From: Halichondria panicea | Lineage: Eukaryota; Porifera; Demospongiae; Suberitida; Halichondriidae | Assembly: GCF_963675165.1 (NCBI RefSeq) | Contig: NC_087380.1 | Span: forward strand, 2,595,803-2,659,802 | DNA: 64,000 bases | Reading direction: 5' to 3' | The notes under the pieces: generated by a model | What the model saw: the letters and a program-made list of their open reading frames with translations, nothing else | The model's database searches: none | What the model was told of the DNA's origin: nothing | Position numbers and translations under genes: made by a program | Shown: positions 53,622 through 64,000 of the stretch, one piece after another | Layout of the letters: the number at the start of each line of letters is the position of its first letter | Numbering within the stretch: the stretch's first letter is position 1

Positions 53622-56600
53622 CATGGAGGAGTGGCCATCCTCTACAAAAAATCCCTGCAGAGTCTTGTCTCAAAGTTAGACACCTCCCTGTCACATCGTA
53701 TAGTAGGGTTGAAAGTACACACCCAACCTCTCTCTATTTGCTTCCTAGGAGTCTATCTCCCCTCTAGGTCAGGCTGCACAGATGACTTTAAGGAATGCCT
53801 GGACTATCTAGACTCGCTTATAAATACTCTAGGGTTTGACAATGAGGTCATTATCTTGGGGGATATAAACGCAGACCCTGGAGTCTATGGACCTCCTAAT
53901 GAACAAGGCAAGATTCTCCGCCGCTACCTTGCCCGCTGGAATTTTGTTTCTGTGCACCTGAAACTCAGCTCCCCCCTAAACTCTCACACATACGTAAGTG
54001 AGGCCCACAGCTCTATATCTACCATAGACCATATCCTCTGCCACAATCGCTTCCTGGACGCGTTCCTCTCTGCCAAGGTCCTGGAGGATTCGCCTCTGAA
54101 CACTTCTGACCACCTCCCCCTCTCAGCTAGGGTTAAAGTCACCTTAGCAGCACTGCCCATCGTAAATCCACCCACTGCTGATGGCTCTGTTGTTCGGGCT
54201 AACTGGTCCAAGCTGTCCCCCTCTGAGTCCATCTCCAACCTGATAATCCTAATGAAAAAAACATCAAGCAAAGGGCTTCCAGCCAGAAAATATGCCAAAC
54301 ACATTCTCCCTGGCTGGTCTGATGCTCTTAAGTCAGCTCACTCTGACTCTAAACTGGCTTTCTGCCGCTGGAAATCTGCTGGCAAGCCTCAGTCCCCAGA
54401 GAACCCCCTTAGGGCCTACTACAAATCAAAGAAGTGCTCCTTTAGAAGTTTGCTCCGGAGACATCGCCAATCTCTCAAAGAAGATTATCTCCTCAATTTG
54501 GATTGTGCCAACAAAGACTCCAAAAAGCTTTTTAGAGAGATCAAAAGGTTCTATGGCTCATCTCCATCTCCTAGCCCTGGCAGGATTGTATTTAGGGGCA
54601 CCTCATACTCGGGTGATACCCTCCTGGATGGTTGGGCTAACTACTTTGAATCACTTGGCACCCCGGGGCACAGCCCGCTGTTTGATACTCGCAACTATGA
54701 TAGTGTGAGGGGTAATTTCCGTGCCCTACTTGAATCCTCCCATGGTGGTGACATTGTGTTCACACCACAGGACATAGCTAGGGCAATAAAGTCACTGAAG
54801 AGAGACAAGGCCCCAGGCCCTGATGACATTGATCCTGAACATCTATGTTTTACTGGTCCCATTGCCCAACTAGAGCTCTGCAAGATTTTTAATGCGATCC
54901 TCGCCTGCTGCTATACTCCGGAGATGTTCACCCTGGGATTAATCACGGCGATCCCAAAAGGGGCAGACAAGGACCTTAGGAACCCATCGAACTATAGAGG
55001 AATCTCTCTCTTATCCAACGTCGGGAAACTATTAGAAAAACTAATATTAGACAAGTTGTCAGCAGATGGCATTTCCCTCAACCACCTCCAGGGGGGCTTC
55101 AGAGTAGGGTATAGCTCGATACACACTGCATTTGTGCTCCAAGAATCTGTCCAATCTCTCTGTGACCTAGGGAAAAAGGCGTTTGTGGCTTTCCTAGATG
55201 TCAAGAAGGCCTTCGATACTGTCTGGCATGAGGGCCTGTTTGTCAAACTACATGAAAAGAACATTCATCCGAGAATCTGGCACCTTCTGGTCGACTGGTA
55301 CTCTCGCTCCTCCTCCTGCTTCCTTTTGAAGGGTAAAAGGTCTCGTGTCTTTAGTATTAAACAGGGTGTCCGCCAAGGTGCAATCCTGTCCCCACTGCTC
55401 TACTCGGTTTACGTGGATGCACTTCTGGTCCAACTAGATGAATGCTGCCTTGGTGCTATGGTCGGCTCTGTTCACTGCCCATCCCCCATGTACGCAGACG
55501 ATCTTTCTCTCATTGCGGATACTCCTGTCAAGCTGCAATCTCTACTTGACATCGTTTCAGACTATGCTAGTGCCTGGCGTTATGAAATCAATTCTTCAAA
55601 ATCTGCAGTTTTAATCTTTGGGGAGTCGTCAAAATCCCGCTCGTCTGGCCGTCTCTCCCGCTCCTTTTTTGTATGCCGTGAAACTATACAAGAGGCAGAC
55701 AGCTACTCTCACCTAGGAATCTTGCGCCTGGTAACTACATCTGGCCTGGCAAAAATTTCCAATCGTTGCTCTGCAGGGAGGAGTGCCTTCTTTGCCTTGA
55801 ACTCGATTGGAGCAAGATTTGGCTGCCTCCACCCCATCACATCCCACAAATTATACTCTTCTCTCTGCCTCCCAGTTACTTTATACGGGTCAGAGCTTTG
55901 GTCACTCACAAAAACTGAACTAACAATGCTGGAAAGATCCCACAGAAAAATACTGCGTACGATTCAGGGTCTCCCGACCAGATGTCCCTCACTTGCACTG
56001 TCGAGCCTTATTGGATCAATGGGGATATCCCCCATGGTAGACTGCAGGCAGCTCTGCTTTATTAACTCTATAGCTTGTATGTCAACAGAAGACCTCCCCA
56101 AAAAAGTCCTGATGGAAAGACTGCTTCTAAACACTCTCACTGGGGTACTCAAGACATGGGCGTCTCTAGCTTCTACTCACTCATACCCTCCAATTTCGAA
56201 CATGGTTCTGAATGGAAAAAACAAAGACTCCTTCAGAGCAGCTGCGAAAAAGTCAATGCTCATCAAACAGCATGTAAATCTGGTAGACTCCTGCTCACAC
56301 CTCAATATTTCATCCCTGCCTGCCCATCTTGGGAAGCCCTCCCAGCTGTGGTCATGCTCCCTGAAAGACAGATCTCTGCACGGCCCCTCTAACTTCAGAA
56401 TCAGGCTTCTCACCGGCTGTGATGGCCTAGAATTTGACGCCTCAAGATTTAGGTACAGATCAACCAACGCTACACCGGGAGATGCAACCTGCAAACTTTG
56501 CAATCTAGGTGTAGAATCACCCTCGCACTTCTTGCTGACCTGCCCAGCTCTTTCCTCACTCAGGGAGGCTCTCATAGCCGCTGCCCCAGCCAGCATAAAG

Positions 56601-56832
56601 GACCACAGCTCTGGGGACCTCTGCGGCCTTCTGCTTGGTCAAATCTGGCCATCTGATGCCCATGCGCAAGACTGGATCTTACACTTTTCTCCACAATCTG
56701 CGGCAAACCCGCAGTGACATTCTAACTTTAAACTCCACCTGAGGGTGGAGCTGTACCTTCTCATCATGTGATCTGCCCTCGTGGGCTACTCTCCAAAACT
56801 GGAGGCGAAAAAGAAGAAGAAGAAGAAGAAGG
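53622..56832 (+). mobile_element. 5'-truncated LINE (non-LTR retrotransposon), EN-RT open frame
   Basis: Codes for an apurinic-type endonuclease lacking its first strands (starts GHGGVAILYKK; has GDINADPGVYG and TSDHLPL) and a full reverse transcriptase (APGPDDIDPEH, NYRGISLLSN, FLDVKKAFDTVW, GVRQGAILSPLLYS, MYADDLSLIAD at about 55488-55520). A C-terminal CX2CX8HX4C motif lies near 56490-56545. The frame is open to 56717; a start at 53538 lies in flanking DNA. A 3' UTR and a GAA-type tail (56809-56831) follow. The left junction is set by the paralogous site at about 37280, where the flank continues without the LINE. The clade was not assigned. Confidence 0.9.
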
Positions 56833-56981
56833 TGAGGCCGGATCCACACTAATTGATCGACCTAAAGACGCTCCTGTTCCAGATTTCACGAATGGCAAGG
56901 AAAGGGTTATACCTATGGCACGCCGTTTGTAACAAAATTCAGCCGGTCTAATTACACGAAGGAAGTAAATGAAGACGTCAC

Positions 56982-57000
56982 GGGGGGGGGGGGGGGGGGG
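56982..57000. repeat. Poly-G run of 19
   Basis: A G homopolymer between the LINE and the integrase-core gene. Possible sequencing-length uncertainty. Confidence 0.95.
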
Positions 57001-57087
57001 CATGTCAAACGGGCTGTGTGACCTTTGACCTTATGTACTGTCGATTACACATCCATATCATATCCACATGTTCAAAAGACAATAATT

Positions 57088-59258
57088 ATGGAAGTCAGCC
57101 GTGAAGAAGAAGATGATGATGTAGTTGTGGACATATCTAGCTGGTGTGACTTCTTCTCAGAAGTTTCTAGGTTTGTGGACATGCTTGAGAGGCAGTACGG
57201 CTTGGCAAACGTGGCCTTCACTGAGTATGCTGTTTTGAGGATCTCAACAACTATCAGAAGCCTGCAGAGTATAGAAGAAGCATTGATCGCTCATGAAAAC
57301 TCCGATGATTTAGAGGAAATAATTGGTTATGTAAACGAGCTTTCTGACATTTTAATGGTGCTACAATCTGTTTGGAGTAGTTATGAGGAGGCCATGAAGA
57401 ATACCTCGGTGGTACAACGAGTACCACCTACTGTTGGTAATGGTAGAGGAAGGCCACGGTTTGACATAACACAGGAACAAATTGAATATCTTCGCTATCT
57501 ATCATTTAGCTGGAGTTCAATTTCCTCGTTGTTAGGAGTATCAAGAATGACACTTTACCGGAGAAAAAAACAATTTGGCATTTCTTCAACAAATTCGTCT
57601 CTGACTGATTCTGAGTTGGACGAGCGTATTCGTGAGATCCGTAGAGAGCTACCATACAGTGGTGAAACAATTGTTATGGGAAGATTAAGAAGTATTCAGT
57701 GCTGTATTCCGTGTAAGCGTGTCAGGGAAAGTATCCGACGAATTGACCCACTGAACACTCCTTTACGATGGGGAAGGAATCGACACTCAAGAAGACCATA
57801 TTCTGTTCCGGGTCCTAACTGCTTGTGGCATTTAGGTAAATAAGTTATAGTATGAGTGTTTATATCCTATGACAGTCACAATATGCCATGGTTCACTTTC
57901 AAAGTAGTACCGTGGATGCAGTATATGTAATACTTTTTAACAAGCTAGACAAAATTAATTATCTGCAAGATTTTGTGCCAAACTTGTCTAGTCTAGGGAT
58001 CACAAATACCGCAGTTGGCAGCCAGGGGAGGTTGAAAGGAAGTTGAGATCGTGCTCAATTAAAGCTATAAATGTGCTGAGTTGGCGCTATTATTATTGTG
58101 TCTAGTCAGCCTTTTAGTTATACTTATTAAGATATCAAGAGCTAGAGATGAGGAGTAGAAGAGCACCTACACGCCAGACTCCTGTCCAGGAAGAGAAGTC
58201 TCATCTCCGTAGATCTAGTACTTTAGCTAGGAGAAACCTTAGTTGAGATTTTTAAATCAGAAGCAGGTGCAGTGATCAATGTTGTACAGCTTGGGGTGAG
58301 AAAAAAGTCAGACCGCTCATTTTCTTGATGTCCAGTAGTTATCTATGAAACTGTTGACCAGACACAAAAATAGCGCTGATTCAGCACATTTATAGCGATA
58401 TTTTTTGCATGTGACTTAACTTCCTTCCAACCTCCTCGTTAATCGGTTGGCAGCACCTGCATGAAAGTAGGATGTATTTATTCATAACCATAACAAGGCA
58501 TTATGTATATTATTTCCTTTCCAGATGGTCATCACAAGCTGATAAGATGGCGTCTAGTGACCCATGGAGGCATTGACGGTTACTCCCGCCTGATTGTCTA
58601 CCTCCACTGCAGCTCAAACAACAAGGCATCAACGGTTTATAAGTATTTTTTGTCAGCAGTTGAGGAGAACGGTCTCCCATCACGTGTGCGTACAGATTGT
58701 GGATTGGAGAATTTTGAAGTCGCTCGTCACATGCTACAACATCGTGGTCTTAACAGAGGTAGCATAATCACTGGTAGTTCCACGCATAATCAGCGAATTG
58801 AGCGGCTATGGCGTGATGTTCACGGTGCTGTCACGAAATTGTATTACGAACTGTTTTACCACTTGGAGGAGTGTGGACTCTTAGACCCTCTAAATGACAT
58901 GCACCTCTTCTGTCTTCATTATGTGTACCTACCACGCATAAATAGGGCCCTGGGTATTTTCAAGCGTGCTTGGAACAATCATGGAGTACGCACGATGCAC
59001 AATGCCACACCTCAACAGCTATTCACGGAAGGTGCCCTTCGTATGCACATTTCTGGATTGAACCCAGTTGAGTATCCCAACAGTGAGTATTCTGAGTACG
59101 GTGTTGAAGAACTTCATGCCGATGAAAGTGATGATAACTCTGACTTGGAAGGTGTTCATGTCCCTCAAATGGATGCTAACAATCAATATTCTCATCTTAT
59201 CGAATTTGTGAGCAATCAAGTCAATCCACTTGCTGAAAGTGACAGTCTTGCTAATTGA
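57088..59258 (+). CDS. HTH plus integrase-core (DDE) protein, transposon-derived
   Basis: Two exons (57088-57835, 58525-59258) join in phase across TTAG/GTAAAT and tttccag/AT, giving [14 protein letters not shown] and about 493 residues. The N-terminal part is acidic and helical. At about residues 125-175 lies a helix-turn-helix ([32 protein letters not shown]). The second exon is an integrase-like catalytic core with Asp in GGIDGYSRL, Asp in RTDCGLEN and Glu in [10 protein letters not shown], then [12 protein letters not shown]. This matches the metazoan integrase-core family often annotated as uncharacterised. The start at 57088 was preferred to 57025 because the acidic segment begins there. 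Both exons are fully open. It may be an active transposon gene or a domesticated one; no terminal repeats were recognised. Confidence 0.82.
58004..58455. mobile_element. Inverted-repeat element in the intron of the integrase-core gene
   Basis: The left part (aggttgaaaggaagttgaga ... ctataaatgtgctgagttgg, cgctatta, gtgtctagtcag) is matched by the reverse complement of the right part (ctggtcaacag side, cagcacatttatagcgat, aacttccttccaacctcc). The stem is about 100 bp with a unique centre, MITE-like. It fills most of the intron. Confidence 0.65.
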
Positions 59259-60680
59259 TATTTACCAGCGTGTGCTGCGAACAATTGAACAATCTATTAA
59301 CAATATAACCTAGCTGACTTTGTTCATATATATATACTCACATATAGACATCACTTGTTTGTCAGTTTGTATTATTGTGCATGTGATTGATCCTTCAAGA
59401 TGGGAGGCTATAGTGATCGCATTATGTATAATTGAAAGCAGGTGCTGATGCATCAATCAATTATTTCCAACGCATGTAAAATATCAACCGCGAACGCTTG
59501 ACGTAGCAGCTAAGAATTTTTGTTTAGCTTGCTCCAAGAACGTTGTTAAAAGAACAAGAAAAAGGTTGCACAGCACTAGTGCAGTCAACTCAACTTACTC
59601 TAGCTCCTTGTCTGGCTAACAGTAGCCACAGTTAGGCTGACTAGCGCTAGCTATAAATGCGTCCTACTGTAAAGAACACATACGCTTCTTGTCATTCTTT
59701 AATTCCTTTAATTTAGTCAATCTTTGATCTCCGCTAAAAAAGTTCAGACTAAAGTGCTCAGACGGTGTCTCTACGACAGCGGCTGATTCATGAGACTACA
59801 ATGGCTGGGGCTATATAATTTTGGTGTATGTGTATAATGGGTTGATTTATACTATGTATAAAGTGACTATAGCTAGCTGTAGAAATTAACATCTCTTCGC
59901 ACAATACTCAAGGAAAAGAGAGCTGCATGCTGTACTGTCCTCAGAGGAAAAGTAATTACATTTCGTTTCCCCAATGGAGCCACAACTGTTGAAAGATTCA
60001 GCCTGTCATGACAGACCGTATAAAGGCAAGATTTTTTATAATTATTACCACCTTCATTATAATTATATAGGATTTGTACGAGCATGTGTTCTGCTCCAGT
60101 CAATTGCAAGATACACCCTGCTTTGGCTTGTTCACTACTTATCCAAGGCAATGCATGGATCCACTCTGTCAGTCTGAAATTGACCTTCCATCCGCTATTG
60201 CTGTTGAGCTAGAATCAAAGGATCTCAATTTTCCGAACCCCTTAGACTATCTTCATGACGAGGCAAGGTTTAGTATAAATTTCAAAATTCAATAATTGCA
60301 GCGCTTTGGTATAGTAGATAAGATCTGGATATAACATTATTGGAGAATCAATCTCTCCGAACTCTGCTTTCTCTTTTAAGAGTAACAAAGTACGCTTCAC
60401 CCTTACCCCTAGTGTCGTTGGCTTTAGGTACAGCCTAGCTAGCTAAAGTCTATTTGAGTTGAGTTCAACCCCGGAAATTATGTGGTCAATTATGGCTTCG
60501 TTTATGCTTTATATGTGTGGTGGAGTATGCCTGGGACTTTTACATGGTACCCTTACTATAATGACCTGATATGTCCTTCGAACCACACAATGTTTATTGT
60601 AATATTTATTTTTAGGGTGACTTACCAGCTCTGAATGTGAAAGAAGATGCTAAGGTGTTACGTAAAGGTATGTATATAAT
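59259..60680. other. Non-coding stretch
   Basis: AT-rich. Short open frames on both strands (60074-60295 and 59873-60151) show no family features. Parts could be upstream exons or introns of the HECT-like pseudogene, but I cannot support any. Confidence 0.4.
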
Positions 60681-60689
60681 AGTAATTAT

Positions 60690-61030
60690 GCCTCGAGGTG
60701 TAGCCACACGAGGGATACGGTAAAGCTGACTGTGTATCTGCATGTGTGTCTTTTCCAGCTTTAACTGCTCAACGGTTGCAATGCGACGAAAACTAACAGC
60801 TTCTATGCTTTGAGCCACGTTGTTTTGGATTTTGCTTTGTGGATAAAGTGCGTCCAACCTCCTCTGAGTTTGCATAGGGTCTATGTTGTGCTTTGGAGGA
60901 ATGATGTGAGAATAGGCGATTTGATAGGCTGTTACTTGTGCTTGAGAATAAAAGAATAGCATAATAGGAAATTATCTTGAGCATAACAACCCCTACCATT
61001 ACAGCATCAGCACCTGCGGTGCTTTTTTAC
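60690..61030. mobile_element. Dispersed element related to 27716-28282, inverted
   Basis: Begins atgcctcgaggtgtagccac with cgagggatacggta and ends cagcatcagcacctgcggtg. These are the reverse-strand counterparts of the two ends of the 27.7-kb insertion. Shorter, no coding capacity. Confidence 0.5.
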
Positions 61031-61189
61031 ACAGCAAGTAGCATGTTACAAACAAGAAAATGTTGTGGCTATATAGAGTCGAGGCAATAATTATTGTTTC
61101 CGCGAACGTATGTATAGTTGTGTCTACTCGTTAATTTTGTTCCTGTTAATACATGTGTACACTATAAACGTTGAATCCCTTTTTATTAG

Positions 61190-62257
61190 CGGATAGTGCC
61201 CGTCAGCAGTTTATGGAGTCACTGGCTCTCAGAAGCAGTCTTCCTTTCATCATCACTCGCCAGCATGTGTTTGAAGAAATAATACTTCTCTACCGCAACC
61301 ACGAGCAAGATGTCCTGCAAGTGTATCCGTTAGAGTTAAGTTTGCTGATGAGCGAGCAATGAGTTACGAGGGATCTCTTTTCTGCGTTCTTTGAAGAAGC
61401 GTATAAGAAGCTGTTCGATGGATCCTCACTTCTCTGCCCCATTGTTCATCCTGGAATGGATGTGTCCAACCTCAAGACAGTGGGCTTAATCATTTCTCAT
61501 GCATACTTATTAACCGGACTGTTGCCTACTCGGGTTTCATTTCCATGTCTAACACAATCTGTATTAGGTATTGATGTTGTTATATCCTGAGGGGGTGCTC
61601 TTAGATTGTTTTGTGGACACCATTAGTAATCATGAAAGAGATATCATCAAGCAGGCAATTCAGTATGGTGCAGACTCGAGCTCATTCACACCTTCCCTCC
61701 AATCAAATTTAATAAACATCCTCAGTCGCTTTAACATCCGTGAAATCCCAACCCCCCTGAATCTTCGGCAAATGCTAATTAACATATCCAAGTACGAATT
61801 TCTAGCCAAACCTGTGCATGGCTGCTCTTGTTTTGATGAATTTAGGTGCACCAGCTCAACATAAGCCTTTTTGGAAAACTGTCGACGTAAACAAATTGCT
61901 ATCTATTTATCGTGCACAGAGTGTTTCCACATCTATGACTCTCAAAATGTTTGAGAATGCCGAGGGCGCAAATGAAATTCAAACACGCATTTTGCTGTAC
62001 CTCAGACAGTATATTGGGAATATGTCGAACGATGAATTCGTACATTTTTGAGATTTGTAACTGGGGCTGCAACCTGTTCATCCCTGCAAGTTTCGGTGCT
62101 TTTCAACAACACAGACGGATTTTCGAGACGACCTATCGCTCACACTTGCTCACCCTCAATTGAACTATCTACAAGCTACCGCACATACAAGGAATTTGTG
62201 GATGAATTTAAGGCTTGTCTTAATTCATCATACGCATGGCTAATGGATTCTGTCTGA
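61190..62257 (+). pseudogene. HECT-type E3 ubiquitin ligase-like pseudogene
   Basis: The pieces, in order, fit a HECT domain. They are an N-lobe start (RQHVFEEIILLYRNHEQD), VKFADERAMSYEG in the next frame, and FSAFFEEAYKKLFDGSSLL in another (61380-61560). Then come 61571-61864 (QLLINISKYEFL-like) and 61860-62040 (QTRILLYLRQYIGNMSN). The C-lobe is RFVTGAATCSS with PIAHTCSPSIELSTSY (about 62050-62257), whose Cys sits in the catalytic AHTC position. At least three frame changes, one at a T5 run near 62046, break the gene. HECT-like genes of this type occur in multicopy families in several invertebrates and fish. Confidence 0.7.
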
Positions 62258-64000
62258 CTCAATAGATATACATATAATATGTCGTGCCTCACTATAATAG
62301 TATACATGTATGCATGCATGGCATGGGCCGCATGCATGGCTAAATTATCTGACTCAATAGTATAGATATTATATAATTATGTCATTGTGCCACACAATTT
62401 GTGCTGATGTATTTCGTTTATATGAATACAACTTCCAGAAATGACTTGACTGTGCTTATGTATAGGGAGTGACAATTAACCATTAATAACTGAAATTGAG
62501 GTTCTTAATTATAGTAATTGTCAATAATTAAGAAACTCGATGGTGCTCAAATACACATTAATACCAAAGTCACTACTTTCAGCCATTGGGTTTAGTAATT
62601 CTGACAATCATGTTCTGATGAATTTGAAGGAACATTATATACACGCACTGTATATAATCACTCTGCTCTAGTGCATGTGCCATCTTTTGCTTCATATGTT
62701 CGTCCACTCATTCAAATGCCATCAATACTTCTTTGAAATCATATAGTGCACCTGACACGAACACTTGATGAGGCGAGAGATTGTGCTCTGTCCTAACAAC
62801 AGCATGGTCATCTCACCCATCTCAAAACTCAGCTATTGAATTGGTAAATGAACATAGTGGAGGGCAAATCGATGAATATTATTGCTTGGGTCTAGGAAGC
62901 CACTATGCTCGAGATAATAGAAAAGTCTGTAGTACAACAACTGCCTACAGTCATGCAACGGTGTAAATCTCTCCAAAAACGCTCAATGCGTTGATTATGC
63001 ACCGAACTGCCTGTATTCATACTATACAAACTTAATTTTTAGTAATAAATTACCTGATTGCGTACAACAATTTAATTGATTCTCGACCTATATGTACCTA
63101 TTATGCGAATGCATGGTGATGCCGATGGAACATCGGGACAGACACATGCAACTACAAGCAGTTAAGCTATTTATTTCAGCTGTATGTTTCACGTAAAAAA
63201 GGTATGTATGGCAGCTGTATACCTATTTCCTAATAGTACCAGCAGCATGCACCTACACAACTGCATGCATGCATGTGTACACATGCACACTCTTGAGTAA
63301 TTAAAAGTGTGACAGGCATAATTCAACTGCTCAACCTAGCTTGCTTCTATAAGCCATTGCATAACACCGTATTGCTGGTTACAGGAATTTCAGTAAGTAA
63401 GCAGCCGTCAGGTGAACATAATCATAATAATAATTATACTGAGTGGTATAAGACATCTTTTAATATAGTTGCACATAATTGTACACTTGTGGACACAACA
63501 AAGATCATGCAGAGTTATTGGAAATGGTTATATTGATGTACTATGATAATAGCTGTCCATCCAATATAATAGTGGTGAGGAAAATAAGTTATAGCTTTAA
63601 GTGGTGAGGAATAAAGTTATTATGTAGCTAGCTAAAGCAACAAAGTCCAAGCCAAAGTTCAGACTGATCTTTGACAATGTATGTATATAATTATACACAA
63701 GTACAAATTCAACCATCACTTCACTTGTCTCCTAGAACTATGCGCATGGGTCCAAAGGTCAAGAATGCAATACGCAATAATTTTCTAGTGTCATTATCCT
63801 TGACCTTTTGACCCTGTCGAACCTCCTCTGGCACCTACCTAACACTTTTTCTAGTCCTCCACTGAATTTCCCCAGTATATACATAGGAGAGCCAATGGGC
63901 ACTAAAACTATAAAACTCTCCTATATTACTTCAGGGAATAATTAATGCTCGGTACTAAATCTCTCCTATAATAACGTACAGCTTTCATTGGGTGATGAAA
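62258..64000. other. No recognised feature
   Basis: AT-rich sequence with short open frames only (62781-62966 and 63309-63536 among others), none with recognisable motifs, splice context or repeats. Nothing further seen. Confidence 0.5.

Noticed and set aside
60612..60999. Minus-strand open frames of 68-116 codons
   Set aside because: They overlap the dispersed element at 60690-61030 and show no domain features.

Overview
The window looks like nuclear DNA of a demosponge, most likely Amphimedon queenslandica or a close relative. This is an inference from gene content: receptor tyrosine kinases with an Eph-like catalytic domain, very large sushi-domain receptor phosphatases, short phase-consistent introns with GT-AG borders, AT-rich introns and many small mobile elements. 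No sequence search was run. No rRNA, tRNA, CRISPR or bacterial-type operon was seen.

Left part (1-17,150, minus strand): two neighbouring paralogous receptor-type protein tyrosine phosphatases (RPTPs). RPTP1 (start 5,356, running off the left edge) has a signal peptide, an Ig-like domain, 12 sushi/CCP domains (one per exon), a membrane segment and the start of a PTP domain. RPTP2 (stop at 7,334, recognised to 16,835) has two EGF-like modules, 16 CCP domains, an Ig-like domain, a membrane segment, an active-looking PTP domain D1 and a D2 with altered catalytic motifs. Its 5' end is not found.

Middle (17,151-21,868): a 4.7-kb inverted-repeat element. Its arms are tandem 27-bp minisatellites with unique matching outer ends, as in foldback-type transposons. 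The long open frames in it are a by-product of the 27-bp period.

Right-centre (22,000-53,600, plus strand): a tandem array of receptors sharing one secretory N-terminus, a roughly 200-residue six-cysteine ectodomain that I do not recognise, and a Thr-rich (TTMEA)n stalk. Members A (22.2 kb) and F (43.3 kb) end in kinase-less tails rich in NEAYG and ITIM-consensus-like tyrosine motifs. Members C (30.0 kb) and G (46.2 kb) end in a complete tyrosine kinase. B and D are damaged and several further copies are remnants. The C and G blocks, including a dead reverse transcriptase fragment, are a segmental duplication, which exposes several insertions through empty-site comparison. Receptor kinases (writers), tyrosine-motif tails (docking sites) and receptor phosphatases (erasers) therefore lie side by side, and the shared ectodomain with alternative signalling ends resembles the paired-receptor arrangement of animal immune loci.

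Right end (53,600-64,000): a 5'-truncated LINE with a long open EN-RT frame, an intact two-exon HTH plus integrase-core (DDE) gene, a frameshifted HECT E3 ligase-like pseudogene, then about 1.7 kb with nothing recognisable.
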